A DNA stretch of 64,000 nucleotides from UBA4923 sp964486135 (GCA_964486135.1 CAZAKT010000002.1:1-64000); one strand, 5' to 3'. Positions 16,997-25,836 are shown, numbered from the stretch's first letter. A program made the numbers and translations. Notes: generated by a model from the letters alone, not told the origin.

Positions 16997-17767
16997 ATGG
17001 AAAAACTCTATCACATACAACTTGATGATTCACACAAGGCCCAATATGCCATCCTGCCAGGGGATCCCGGCCGGGTCGAGAAGATTGCGGCCCTCCTGGA
17101 CCAACCGGTCCTTCTCGGCGTCAACCGCGAATACACCAGCTGGCTGGGATCGCTTGAGGGGGAGCCGGTCCTGGTCATGTCAACCGGCATGGGGGGGCCC
17201 TCAACCGCCATCGGGGTGGAAGAGCTCTATATGACGGGGGTAAGGAATTTCATCCGGGTCGGCACCTGCGGCGGCATGCATCTGGATGTCCAGGGCGGGG
17301 ACCTGGTCATAGCGACCGGGGCCATCCGTATGGAGGGCACGACCCGTGAGTACCTGCCGATCGAGTTCCCGGCCGTGGCCGACTTCGAATTGACAGGCTG
17401 TCTGGCGGAGGCGGCCCGGTCGGTCGGCTACCGCTTCCATACCGGCGTTGTCCAGTGCAAGGACTCCTTCTACGGCCAGCATTCCCCCCAACGTATGCCG
17501 GTCAGTTATGAGCTGGAGAACAAGTGGCAGGCCTGGCTCAAGGCCGGGACCCTGGCTTCCGAGATGGAGAGCGCCGCCCTCTATATCGTCTGCCAGTCCC
17601 TGGGGGCCAAAGCCGCCTGCGTCCTCAATACCATCTGGAACCAGGAGCGGCGAGCCCGGGGCCTGGACGACGCTGAAAGCCATGACACCCTGCGGGGGAT
17701 CCGGGTCGCGGTCGAGGGGATCCGGCAACACATACTGAAAAATAGGGGCAAGGGCAGGGCCCTTTAA
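16997..17767 (+). CDS. udp: Uridine phosphorylase
   Basis: This 256-residue PNP/UDP-family nucleoside phosphorylase contains AILPGDPGRVEKIA (phosphate-binding Gly loop), MSTGMGGPSTAIGVEEL, FIRVGTCGGMHLDV and the sugar-site motif ASEMESAALYIV. QCKDSFYGQHSP is characteristic of uridine phosphorylases rather than purine phosphorylases. It converts uridine and phosphate to uracil and ribose 1-phosphate. It is the last gene of the operon that starts with cdd and follows psuG by 19 nt, with GGAG before the ATG. It ends 2 nt from the convergent hutI stop. Confidence 0.93.
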   Translation: MEKLYHIQLDDSHKAQYAILPGDPGRVEKIAALLDQPVLLGVNREYTSWLGSLEGEPVLVMSTGMGGPSTAIGVEELYMTGVRNFIRVGTCGGMHLDVQGGDLVIATGAIRMEGTTREYLPIEFPAVADFELTGCLAEAARSVGYRFHTGVVQCKDSFYGQHSPQRMPVSYELENKWQAWLKAGTLASEMESAALYIVCQSLGAKAACVLNTIWNQERRARGLDDAESHDTLRGIRVAVEGIRQHILKNRGKGRAL

Positions 17768-17769
17768 GC

Positions 17770-19053
17770 TTATGCCAGGCCTGTCGGCTTCCCCGCCTGT
17801 CGGGAGCGGACCAGGATCCCGTCCTTGAAGACCTTCTCAACCTGATTCATGGCGAAATGGTAGGAAAGGTGGCCGTGATTGGGGCAGTCAAGGACCAGCA
17901 GATCGGCCTTCTTTCCGGCTTCAAGTGAACCCCGGCTTGCCGCCCGGCTGACAGCGGCGGCGGCGTTCAGGGTGACAGCGGTCAGGGTCTCCGCCAGGGT
18001 CAGGTCCATATAGAGGGTCGCGAGCGCGATCAGGAGGGGGACGGACTGTGAATAGCAACTGCCCGGGTTGAGGTCGGTGCCCAGGGCGACAGCCAGGCCC
18101 TTGTCGATCATGAAACGGGCCCGGGCGTAGGGCTCCTTCAGGCTAAAGGCCGTCAGGGGCAGGAGGGTGGCGATCACACCGGCCTCCCGCAGGGCCAGGA
18201 GATCCTGGTCGCAAGCCTTGAGCAGGTGGTCGGCGCTCACGGCGCCCAGCCTGGCCGCCAGTCCGGTGCCCCCCAGGGGGAAGATCTCGTCAGCGTGCAT
18301 CTTGAGTTTGAAGCCTTCTTTTTGGGCTGCCCTGAGCAGGCGTTCGGATTCCTCGAGCTCAAAGACATTCTTTTCAGTAAAAATATCACAGAATTCAGCC
18401 CGGCCCCGGGCCATGGGCAAGCCCTCGGAGATCAGATAATCGATGTAGTCGCCTGTTCTTCCCTTGAAGGCCGGTGGGAGCGCATGGGCCCCCATATAGG
18501 TCAGGACGATGTCGACCGGATGATCCCGGTTCAGGCGCTCCATTACCCGGAGGAGCTTGTCCTCGGTCCGGGTGTCCTCCCCATAGCCGGTTTTTCCCTC
18601 CACCGTTGTGATGCCCAGGTCCAGCATGCGGTCCAGCCTCTTCCAGCCGGCTTCATAGAGCTCATCTTCCGAAGCCTCCCGGCTGGCCTGGTTGGTCGAG
18701 GCGATCCCGCCCCCCGCCTCCATGATCTCCATATAGGAGGCGCCTTGCAGCCGGAGCTGGAACTCCCGGTCCCGGTAGCCCCCGAAGACAAAATGGGTGT
18801 GGGGATCGACGAAGCCGGGGATGACAGTCTTCCCCCGGGCCTCCAGCCGGTCAAGGACAGCGCCCTCCGGAAGCTTTTCTCCCAGCCAGGCCTCGGCCTC
18901 AGCGCTGGTCCCCACGAAGAGGAGGATGCCCTCCTTCCAGATAAGGGCCCCGTCGGGGGTGATCAAAAGTTCCTTCATTGCCTGACCGGCCTGGGCCATT
19001 GTGCCCAGGGGGGTTGCCAGTTCGGCGGCGTGCTCGAGCAAAGTGTAGGTCAT
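17770..19053 (-). CDS. hutI: Imidazolonepropionase
   Basis: This 427-residue amidohydrolase is the third step of histidine degradation, opening imidazolonepropionate to N-formiminoglutamate. The metal motif is DPHTHFVFGGYRDREF (residues about 81-96). The later motifs KLKMHADEIFPLGG, SADHLLKA and ALGTDLNPGSCYS carry the remaining metal ligands and the catalytic Asp. GAGGAG lies 7 nt before the ATG. It is the last gene of the hutU-ftcD-patB-PH-hutI run on the minus strand, starting 2 nt after the PH-domain gene. Length is typical (about 410-430). Confidence 0.96.
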   Translation of the reverse strand: MTYTLLEHAAELATPLGTMAQAGQAMKELLITPDGALIWKEGILLFVGTSAEAEAWLGEKLPEGAVLDRLEARGKTVIPGFVDPHTHFVFGGYRDREFQLRLQGASYMEIMEAGGGIASTNQASREASEDELYEAGWKRLDRMLDLGITTVEGKTGYGEDTRTEDKLLRVMERLNRDHPVDIVLTYMGAHALPPAFKGRTGDYIDYLISEGLPMARGRAEFCDIFTEKNVFELEESERLLRAAQKEGFKLKMHADEIFPLGGTGLAARLGAVSADHLLKACDQDLLALREAGVIATLLPLTAFSLKEPYARARFMIDKGLAVALGTDLNPGSCYSQSVPLLIALATLYMDLTLAETLTAVTLNAAAAVSRAASRGSLEAGKKADLLVLDCPNHGHLSYHFAMNQVEKVFKDGILVRSRQAGKPTGLA

Positions 19054-19055
19054 GG

Positions 19056-19472
19056 TCAGTCTCCTCGCAGCGCATGGGCCCGGCGGTTTTTCAGCTCTTC
19101 CATAAAGCGGTCATTGTCCCGGGCCGAGACATATAAATACTGGCCGTCATAGAGCTCCAGGGAGATCCGGTCCAGGGAGGTGGCCAGGGAAGAAATCGGA
19201 TTTTTTGTCCGGCCGACGGACCGGATCTCCCGGTAGGGGATTCTCTTGGTTACGGGTCCAAAGCGGAGGAGGAGGGTCTCCTCTTCCAGGGTCAGGTCAT
19301 TGCGGAACTGGATGGACAGGACGAAAAAAAGAGTCAGGGCCATTAAGGTCGCGCTGACCGTGCTGACCAGGCCGGGATCCTTGAAGGCAGCCAGGGCGGA
19401 GAAGGCTGTGGCCACTAAGATGGCCAGGACTACCAGGTACCACCATAAGGCTCGTTTGCCGGTGAAGGTCAT
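19056..19472 (-). CDS. Small membrane protein with bacterial PH-like domain (bPH_4/YyaB type)
   Basis: In this 138-residue protein, two hydrophobic segments (residues about 10-30 and 37-53) are followed by a cytoplasmic PH-like domain. The pattern LLLRFGPVTKRIPYREIRSV, then SLATSLDRISLELYDG and a final aromatic helix resembles the bPH_4 (DUF1200) family. The function of this family is unknown. Its ATG overlaps the stop of the upstream aminotransferase gene (ATGA) and it lies 2 nt before hutI, so it is embedded in the hut transcript. No link to histidine metabolism can be read from its sequence. Confidence 0.75.
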   Translation of the reverse strand: MTFTGKRALWWYLVVLAILVATAFSALAAFKDPGLVSTVSATLMALTLFFVLSIQFRNDLTLEEETLLLRFGPVTKRIPYREIRSVGRTKNPISSLATSLDRISLELYDGQYLYVSARDNDRFMEELKNRRAHALRGD

Positions 19473-20647
19473 GCTCCCTCTTCCGCGATCAGGCTGTCGT
19501 AGACCAGCTTCATCCGTTGGAGTGAGGCCAGGAGAAGCTGGCGGGCACAGGCCAGGTTGACCCGCTCAAAGCCCCGGCCACCCTCGCCAAAGATATAGCC
19601 CTCGTCAAGATAGAGCCATCTGTCGATCATGCCTTGCTCCAGCCGTTCGTGGTCCCGGCAGACAGCGCGGAAGTCCAGCCAGGCCAGGTAGGTGCCCTCC
19701 AGATCAAAGACCCCCACCCGGGGCATCTGGTCCTGTATGAAGGTCTTGAGCGCCCTGTAGTTGTCCTGGACATAGACCAGCATGGCCTGGTACCAGTCAT
19801 CACAGGCGGTGTAAGCCATCTCCGCAGCGGCAAAGCCGAAGCTGCTGTGGGTGTGGACGCCGTCAGTCCGGACCCGGTCGGCAAAGATTTCCCTGTCTTT
19901 TGAGTCCTCGACCACAATGCTGGCGACTCCCAAGCCGGCCAGGGAAAAGGTCTTGCTGGCGGAAAAAGCGACCAGATGCCGGGTGCCGTGCTTCCGGGCC
20001 AAGCGGCTGAAAACGCAGTGTTCCTTCCCGAAGGTGAAATCGCAATGGATCTCATCGGAGATGACAAAGACGTCATATTTTACGGCCAGGCGGGCCATCT
20101 CATCCAGCTCCCACTCGTCCCAGACGCGGCTGACGGGGTTGTGGGGACTGCAGAGGATGAAGAGCCTCGATTGACTGATCTTCCGCTCGAAATCCTCAAA
20201 ATCGATGACATAGGCCCCCTCCCTGATCCTGAGTTCCTGGGTGACCAGGGTCCTTTGATTCTGTTCGATCGCGCGGAAGAAGGGATAGTAGACGGGAGTC
20301 TGGATCAGGACCTTGTCCCCCTTGTCCGAAAAGGCCCTGACAGCGGCATAGACAGCCTGTACGACACCTGTCGCCGGAACGATCCAGTCTTTTTCGACCG
20401 GGAAGCCGTGATGGAGGGAGTACCAGCGGTTGACCGCCTCATAATAATCCGGCCGGGGCCCGGTATAGCCCCAAATCCCTTCCTCAGCCAGGTCCTTCAA
20501 TCTTTCCCGGATGCAGGCGGGACTTCTGAACTCCATGTCAGCCACGGAGAGGGGGATGATATGTTGTCCGGGATCGACCGGGCCCGGGGCCTGGTCCCAT
20601 TTCATGGATCCGGTATTCCGGCGGTCGATGATCTCATCAAAATTCAT
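19469..20647 (-). CDS. patB: PatB/MalY-type PLP aminotransferase or cystathionine beta-lyase
   Basis: This 392-residue fold-type I PLP enzyme shows the family features PLSVADMEFRSP near the start, GIWGYTGPRPDYYEAV, FILCSPHNPVSRVW, ISDEIHCDFTF and the PLP lysine motif SASKTFSLAGLG. PatB/MalY proteins cleave cystathionine or cysteine (C-S lyase) and some act as aminotransferases. In E. coli MalY also moderates the maltose regulator, but MalT is not visible here. The gene is inserted between ftcD and hutI in the same orientation. Its role in that operon is unclear. Confidence 0.88.
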   Translation of the reverse strand: MNFDEIIDRRNTGSMKWDQAPGPVDPGQHIIPLSVADMEFRSPACIRERLKDLAEEGIWGYTGPRPDYYEAVNRWYSLHHGFPVEKDWIVPATGVVQAVYAAVRAFSDKGDKVLIQTPVYYPFFRAIEQNQRTLVTQELRIREGAYVIDFEDFERKISQSRLFILCSPHNPVSRVWDEWELDEMARLAVKYDVFVISDEIHCDFTFGKEHCVFSRLARKHGTRHLVAFSASKTFSLAGLGVASIVVEDSKDREIFADRVRTDGVHTHSSFGFAAAEMAYTACDDWYQAMLVYVQDNYRALKTFIQDQMPRVGVFDLEGTYLAWLDFRAVCRDHERLEQGMIDRWLYLDEGYIFGEGGRGFERVNLACARQLLLASLQRMKLVYDSLIAEEGA

Positions 20648-20664
20648 AGCCTATTCCCCAAGCC

Positions 20665-21573
20665 TCAGTCGTCCAGCAGCCAGTGTTCGATGATTTTGCT
20701 ATCATCAAAGCCGTGAAGGCCCAGATAGTATTCAAGGGACTCAGTCAAGGCGGCCAGGGGGGCCAGGCCGATGATCTCGCTTCCCAGGACCGGGACCCCG
20801 TAGCGGGCCGCCTCCATGCGGACCGTCTCAAAGACACGGTAGATGGGGGTTTTCCGATAGTCGGTGATGTTCATGGTCACCTGGACCAGGCCCTTTTCCT
20901 TCAGCTCGACGCCGCCGGCCTTGATTGCCTGAAAGCCGCCTCCGGACTGGCGGATGGCCCGGGCGATCCGGTCCGCGATCTCCAGCCTGTCCGTCCCCAG
21001 GTCAATGTTGTAGGCGATCAGGGGGAAGCGGGCCCCAACCGCCGTGACTCCGGCTGTGGGGTGGATCCTCCTATCGCCGTAGTCAGGCTCCCATTCGGGG
21101 AGAAGGAGTTTTTCCGGCATACCCTCGAACTGACCCCGGCGGATCTTCGCCAGGTTGACCCGTTCCGGCCGGGAGGCCGAGTCCTCGTAGAGGAAGACAG
21201 GGATGCCGTAGCGGATGTTGATCTCACTGGCCAGGGACTTGGACAGGTCAACGGCCTCCTCCACCGTCATATTCCTTATTGGGATCAGGGGGACGACATC
21301 GGTGGCCCCCATGCGCAGATGTTCCCCTTCATGCCGGTTCAGGTCGATCTTTTCAGTGGCTACGCCCACCGCGTCCAGGACAGCTTCCTTGACCGCCTCC
21401 GGCTCACCGAGCAGGGTGACGACCAGCCGGTTGTAGTCGGGGTCGGCCTCGTAGTTGACCAGCCTCACCCCTTCCCGCTTCTTCAGGGGGGCGACGATGG
21501 CTTCAATGCTATCCTTGTCGCGGCCCTCGCTGAAGTTGGGGACACATTCGACAATGGGCAGTCCTTGGGTCAT
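20665..21573 (-). CDS. ftcD: Glutamate formimidoyltransferase
   Basis: This 302-residue protein is the transferase domain only; the cyclodeaminase half found in bifunctional FTCD is absent. It moves the formimino group from formiminoglutamate to tetrahydrofolate. Characteristic stretches are VECVPNFSEGRDKDSIEAI at the start, HLRMGATDVVPLIPI and the later YNIDLGTDRLEIADRIA. The start overlaps the hutU stop (ATGA at 21570-21573). Completing the route needs a separate cyclodeaminase (fchA), which is not in this window. Confidence 0.95.
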   Translation of the reverse strand: MTQGLPIVECVPNFSEGRDKDSIEAIVAPLKKREGVRLVNYEADPDYNRLVVTLLGEPEAVKEAVLDAVGVATEKIDLNRHEGEHLRMGATDVVPLIPIRNMTVEEAVDLSKSLASEINIRYGIPVFLYEDSASRPERVNLAKIRRGQFEGMPEKLLLPEWEPDYGDRRIHPTAGVTAVGARFPLIAYNIDLGTDRLEIADRIARAIRQSGGGFQAIKAGGVELKEKGLVQVTMNITDYRKTPIYRVFETVRMEAARYGVPVLGSEIIGLAPLAALTESLEYYLGLHGFDDSKIIEHWLLDD

Positions 21574-23600
21574 GACATATTCTCCTCGCTAGCCTGGCGG
21601 AGGGTGGCCTCGACCAGATCATCGTCGGCAAGATAGGGGAGGGTCAGCCGGTCGCGGCCCCCCATCTGCCTGTTATAGGCCCTGGCCGTCTCGATGGCAT
21701 TTTCATTCCTGGCCCAGGCCCGGCGGGCGACCCCTGCCATGACATCCCAGGGAACGGCGTTTCGCAGCACCTCATCGATCCGCTCGGAACCGTCGAGGAC
21801 GCAGCCGAAGCCGCCATTGATCGCCTTGCCAATGCCGGTGCCACCCCCGTTATGGAGGGCGCAAAGGCTCATGCCCCGGGCCGCGTTCCCGGCGAAGACA
21901 GAGGTGGCCATATCGGCTGTCACCTGACTGCCGTCATAGATATTGGAGCTTTCGCGGAAGGGTGAATCCGTACCTCCCGTGTCGTGGTGGTCGCGCCCGA
22001 TCATGACCGGGCCGATCAGGCCCTGGCGGACCATCTCATTGAATTTCAAGGCCATATTCATGCGGCCATGCGCGTCACTATAGAGGATCCGGGCCTTGGT
22101 GCCGACCACCAGCCTGTTCTGCTCCGCGTCGCGGATCCAGTTGTAGTTGTCCCGATCCTGGTAGCGGCGGTCGGGGTCGATGCAGGAGAGGGCAGCCTGG
22201 TCGGTCAGCTTGAGATCCTGCTCCTTGCCTGACAGGCAAACCCAGCGGAAGGGGCCGTAGCCAAAATCGAAGAGGAGGGGGCCCATAATATCCTCAACAT
22301 AAGAGGGCCAGATAAATCCGTCCCGGTCGTTCTCGCCGTTCTTTGAAATCTCCCTGACCCCTGAGTCGAAAATGGCCTTCATGAAGGAGTTGCCGTAGTC
22401 GAAGAAATAGCTTCCCTCTTCCGTAAGCTTTCTTATGGCCTGGAAGTGAGCTTTGAGGGAGCGGTCAACCGCTTCCCTGAAGGCGGCCGGATCCTGGGCC
22501 AGGAGCCGGGTTCTTTCCTCGAAGGACAGGCCCTGGGGGCAATAGCCTCCTGTGTAGGGCTCGTGGCAGGAGGTCTGGTCGGACAGGAGATCGATGGGGA
22601 AGGCCGTCTTAATCGCGTATTCCAGGAGGTCAACCACATTGCCGGAATAGGCGATGGCCAGGGCCTCTCTCCTGGCCAGGGCCTCCTCTGCCTTTTCGAA
22701 GGCCTCGGGACAGGACTGGGCGACCAGATCGATCCAGCCCTGGTCCAACCGGGTCTGAATCCGGGAGGCATCCACCTCGGCCACGATGGAGACGCCGCCC
22801 GCGATCTTACAGGCCTTGCCCTGGGCGCCCGACATGCCGCCAAGTCCCGAACTGACAAAGAGGCGGCCGGCCAGATTGCCGTCAGGGGCAATGCCCAGCC
22901 GCATGCGACCGGCATTGAGCAGGGTATTATAGGTCCCGTGGACGATACCCTGGGGGCCAATATACATCCAGCCCCCCGCAGTCATCTGTCCGTAGTTGGA
23001 AACTCCCATGGAAGCGGCCCGGTTGAAGTCGTCGGGGTTGTCATACTGGCCGATCATAAGGCCATTGGTCAGGATAACCCGGGGGGCGCTGATCTGGCTG
23101 TGGAAGAGGCCGACCGGGTGGCCGGAGAAGAGGACCAGGGTCTGCTCCCCGGTCAGGAGTTCAAGGTATTGCTTGATCAGACGGTATTGCATCCAGTTCT
23201 GGCAGACAGCGCCCGTCTCTCCATAGGTGATCAGTTCGTAGGGGTAGAGGGCCACCTCAAAGTCCAGATTGTTGTCGATCATAACCTGGAAGGCCTTGCC
23301 CTCAACGCAGTTGCCCTTGTAGTCCTGGATCGGTCTGCCATAGATCCTGCCGGGCGGCCGGAAACGGTAGCCATATATTTTTCCGTGTTGGTCGAGTTCC
23401 TTCAGGAATTCAGGGGCCAGTTCCGCATGATAGGCTTCCGGGACATAGCGGAGCGCGTTTTTCAGGGCGGTGGCCCTCTCCTTGTGAGAGAGCTTTGCCT
23501 CGCGTTTGGGTGCCCGCCGGATACCCGCCTCAAAGGTGGGATAGGGCGGCAGCGGGCCCTGGAGTGTGGCCGTCAGATCCGGCCTTGCTTCGTCTTTCAT
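21570..23600 (-). CDS. hutU: Urocanate hydratase
   Basis: This 676-residue urocanase, of the longer form seen in many anaerobes, hydrates urocanate to imidazolonepropionate using bound NAD. Family stretches include LFSGHPVGLFHS, YGQMTAGGWMYIGPQGIVHGT, SGLGGMSGAQGKA, MIGRDHHDTGGTDSPFRES and LHNGGGTGIGKAINGGFG. ATG 23600 is chosen over 23624 because AAGGAGG lies 6 nt before it. It is the first gene of the minus-strand hut cluster. hutH, which would supply urocanate from histidine, is not next to it. A palindrome sits in its promoter region. Confidence 0.96.
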   Translation of the reverse strand: MKDEARPDLTATLQGPLPPYPTFEAGIRRAPKREAKLSHKERATALKNALRYVPEAYHAELAPEFLKELDQHGKIYGYRFRPPGRIYGRPIQDYKGNCVEGKAFQVMIDNNLDFEVALYPYELITYGETGAVCQNWMQYRLIKQYLELLTGEQTLVLFSGHPVGLFHSQISAPRVILTNGLMIGQYDNPDDFNRAASMGVSNYGQMTAGGWMYIGPQGIVHGTYNTLLNAGRMRLGIAPDGNLAGRLFVSSGLGGMSGAQGKACKIAGGVSIVAEVDASRIQTRLDQGWIDLVAQSCPEAFEKAEEALARREALAIAYSGNVVDLLEYAIKTAFPIDLLSDQTSCHEPYTGGYCPQGLSFEERTRLLAQDPAAFREAVDRSLKAHFQAIRKLTEEGSYFFDYGNSFMKAIFDSGVREISKNGENDRDGFIWPSYVEDIMGPLLFDFGYGPFRWVCLSGKEQDLKLTDQAALSCIDPDRRYQDRDNYNWIRDAEQNRLVVGTKARILYSDAHGRMNMALKFNEMVRQGLIGPVMIGRDHHDTGGTDSPFRESSNIYDGSQVTADMATSVFAGNAARGMSLCALHNGGGTGIGKAINGGFGCVLDGSERIDEVLRNAVPWDVMAGVARRAWARNENAIETARAYNRQMGGRDRLTLPYLADDDLVEATLRQASEENMS

Positions 23601-23634
23601 AAGGCCCTCCTTTCCTTTCACCATGGCTGTTTCA

Positions 23635-23663
23635 AGTATACTATCCTTTAAAGGATTGTTCAG
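23635..23663 (-). promoter_or_regulatory. hutU promoter with a 14-bp palindromic operator candidate
   Basis: On the minus strand CTGAAC (23663-23658), a 17-nt spacer and TATACT (23640-23635) make a promoter 35 nt before hutU. The spacer contains the perfect palindrome ATCCTTTAAAGGAT (23643-23656), which is where a repressor dimer could block RNA polymerase. AGTATACT is itself palindromic, so the -10 could also serve the divergent ROK gene. Confidence 0.5.
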
Positions 23664-23680
23664 CCGGGAGGTGGAGAGCC

Positions 23681-24649
23681 ATGGCTTGGTCAGTCGGAAT
23701 TGATCTTGGCGGTACGAATATGGCGGCGGGCCTTGTCGACGATCGATACCGGATCATCGAAAGAGTGGAAGTAAAGACAAGGGCGCCACAGCCGGCCGCC
23801 TCCCTCGCCTCATCCATGGCGGACTGTATCCACTCGCTTCTGAAGCGGCAGGGTCTTGAAGGGCGGGACCTCTCTTCCATCGGGCTGGGCCTGCCCGGCG
23901 TCGTCGACCCCCAAAAGGGGATCCTGCTTTTTGCCCCCAATCTAGAGCTTGAGCAGGTCGACTTCCCCTCACTTTTGTCAGACTATTTCCCGGAAACCCC
24001 GGTCTATGTCAGCAATGACGCCGACTGCGCTGTTTTTGGGGAATATCTGGCGGGTGAGGCAAAAACTTATGACAGTACCCTCTTCCTGACCCTGGGGACG
24101 GGGCTGGGTGGTGGCTTTATTTTCGACGGGAAGCTATACCGGGGGGCTACGGGATTGGGCATCGAGCCCGGCCACATGACCCTGGTGGCAGAGGGGGGGC
24201 TGCCATGCAGTTGTGGCCAGCTGGGTTGCTTTGAGGTCTATGTCACCTCGCGCGGTCTTCGGCGCCTGGTCCTGGAGGAGCTGGCCGACGGCCGGCCCTC
24301 CCCTTTAGGGGACTTGATTCAAACACCCTCCCCTGAATTTGACGCCAGGCTTTTCTTCGAGGCTGTCCGCCAGGAGGATCCGGCCGCCCTCCGCGCCCTG
24401 GATCGCTACACCAGCTATCTGGCCATGGGCATCAGGACCTTGGTCGTCCTTTACCGCCCCCATCTCATTCTCCTGGGCGGCGGGATAAGCCAGGCTGGAC
24501 CTCTCCTCCTGGACCCCCTCCGGATTGCCGTCAAGCGGACCAGCTTTGCCGGCGATAGCCTTCCCCCGCCCCCCATCCAGCTGAGCCGTCTGGGCAATGA
24601 AGCCGGCATTATCGGCGCCGCCCTCCTCTATCGGGAGGGCTGTGTCTGA
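23681..24649 (+). CDS. glcK: ROK-family glucokinase
   Basis: This 322-residue ROK kinase phosphorylates glucose or a related sugar. It contains GIDLGGTNMAAGLVDD (phosphate 1), LGLPGVVDPQKG, NDADCAVFGEYLAGEAK with the catalytic Asp, GTGLGGGFIFDG, and the ROK zinc motif starting GH followed by CSCGQLGCFE. There is no N-terminal helix-turn-helix, so it is an enzyme rather than a NagC/XylR-type regulator. GGGAGG precedes the ATG. It would complete use of glucose released by MalQ, although it lies away from the mal genes. Confidence 0.92.
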   Translation: MAWSVGIDLGGTNMAAGLVDDRYRIIERVEVKTRAPQPAASLASSMADCIHSLLKRQGLEGRDLSSIGLGLPGVVDPQKGILLFAPNLELEQVDFPSLLSDYFPETPVYVSNDADCAVFGEYLAGEAKTYDSTLFLTLGTGLGGGFIFDGKLYRGATGLGIEPGHMTLVAEGGLPCSCGQLGCFEVYVTSRGLRRLVLEELADGRPSPLGDLIQTPSPEFDARLFFEAVRQEDPAALRALDRYTSYLAMGIRTLVVLYRPHLILLGGGISQAGPLLLDPLRIAVKRTSFAGDSLPPPPIQLSRLGNEAGIIGAALLYREGCV

Positions 24650-24664
24650 TTTGCAAGAGGTGAC

Positions 24665-24692
24665 TTGTATTTGAAAACAAATCGGTTATACT
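24665..24692 (+). promoter_or_regulatory. Promoter candidate before xdhC
   Basis: TTGTAT (24665-24670), a 16-nt spacer and TATACT (24687-24692) lie 39 nt before the GTG start of the XdhC-like gene. This suggests the xdhC-transporter run has its own promoter, separate from the ROK gene. Confidence 0.4.
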
Positions 24693-24731
24693 GATCCTGC
24701 CAGCTTCTTTTCGGAAAGTGGGGGGATTATT

Positions 24732-25826
24732 GTGGACCCGATTTTAGCCGCTCTTGAACAAGCTCTCGAAGAAAAACAGGATACCGTTCTGGCGACTGTC
24801 ATCGCCAGCTCAGGCGCGACACCCCGGGGAGAGGGGGCCAGGATGCTGGTGGGAAGTGAGGACCGACTGGCGGGAACAGTCGGCGGAGGGGCCGTTGAAT
24901 TGCGGTCGATCCAAATCGCCCGGGAAGCCATCCGGGAGAGACGGTCCAACATCCATCACTTTATCCTGACCAAAAACCAGATAGAAGATATCGGTATGAT
25001 CTGCGGTGGCAACGCCACTGTCCACTATCTCTTCCTGGAAGCTGGGGATGAGGAGCTCCTGCGGACCGTCAAGGCCGCCCGGGAGGCCATCTCCAGGCGT
25101 CAGCCCAGCTGGCTCCTGACGGATATAAGCCAGGAGAATCAGCTGGGCCTGGCCCTTTTCACAGCCCCTGAGGGGGCCAACCCGGCCGCTCCTGATTTTG
25201 ATAGGGAGGGCTGGCTTTTCACCGGCTTCCCCCCCGATCATAAATGCACCAAGGCCCTCCTGGAGGAGCCTGGACTCCTCTGCCAGCGTGGACGGACCAT
25301 CGAAAGTTGCGGCCATAGCTTTTTTGTGGAGGAATTGGTGGTGCCGGGCCTGGTCTATCTTTTTGGCGGCGGTCACGTGGGCCAGGCCCTGACCCCTGTC
25401 CTGGCCCGGGCCCATTTCGCCGTCCTTGTCCTGGATGACCGGCCTGAGTTCACGGATCCCTGTCTCTTCCCCGGCGCCTATGATGTCCGGCTCTGTGACC
25501 TTGACCAGATTGATCGCTCTGTCTCCATCGGTCCCGAGGATTATGTCTGTGTCATGACGCGGGGCCACAGCAAGGACCTGGAGGTGACTGACCAGGTCCT
25601 GAAGACACCCGCCCGTTATATCGGGGTGATAGGCAGCCGTCACAAACTGGCCACCGTAGACAGACTCCTGACAGAGCGTGGCCAGAGCAAGGCGCAGCTC
25701 GAGCGCATAGTTTCCCCCATCGGCCTTGACATAGGGGGGGAGACACCGGAGGAAATCGCGATCAGTATCGCGGCCCAGATGATCGCGGTGCGATCGGGAA
25801 AACTCCAGGCCAGAAGAAAGCTCTAG
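24732..25826 (+). CDS. XdhC/CoxI-family protein
   Basis: This 364-residue protein begins at GTG. An N-terminal XdhC_CoxI domain carries ATVIASSGATPRGEGARM and GTVGGGAVE (normally GSxSGGCVE, so the usual Cys is Ala here). A C-terminal Rossmann-like XdhC_C domain carries YLFGGGHVGQALTPVLA, DDRPEFTD and GSRHKLATVDRLL...SPIGLDIGGETPEEIAISI. Family members bind and sulfurate molybdenum cofactor for insertion into xanthine dehydrogenase-type enzymes. No such hydroxylase is in the window. It stands 10 nt before an NTPase-permease fusion, hinting at a link between metal uptake and cofactor delivery. Confidence 0.88.
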   Translation: MDPILAALEQALEEKQDTVLATVIASSGATPRGEGARMLVGSEDRLAGTVGGGAVELRSIQIAREAIRERRSNIHHFILTKNQIEDIGMICGGNATVHYLFLEAGDEELLRTVKAAREAISRRQPSWLLTDISQENQLGLALFTAPEGANPAAPDFDREGWLFTGFPPDHKCTKALLEEPGLLCQRGRTIESCGHSFFVEELVVPGLVYLFGGGHVGQALTPVLARAHFAVLVLDDRPEFTDPCLFPGAYDVRLCDLDQIDRSVSIGPEDYVCVMTRGHSKDLEVTDQVLKTPARYIGVIGSRHKLATVDRLLTERGQSKAQLERIVSPIGLDIGGETPEEIAISIAAQMIAVRSGKLQARRKL

Positions 25827-25836
25827 ACAAGCGGTC

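Noticed and set aside
18226..19152. 308-codon plus-strand frame opposite hutI
   Set aside because: It is antisense to a complete imidazolonepropionase and has no family resemblance.
19469..20647. PatB/MalY as regulator of the maltose genes
   Set aside because: MalY regulation is known only through E. coli MalT, no MalT-like gene is visible, and the gene sits in the hut cluster.
22446..23651. 401-codon plus-strand frame opposite hutU
   Set aside because: hutU has complete urocanase motifs and a strong ribosome site; the opposite frame has none and no recognisable domain.
23681..24649. ROK-family transcriptional repressor
   Set aside because: The protein starts directly with the phosphate-binding motif and has no N-terminal helix-turn-helix domain.
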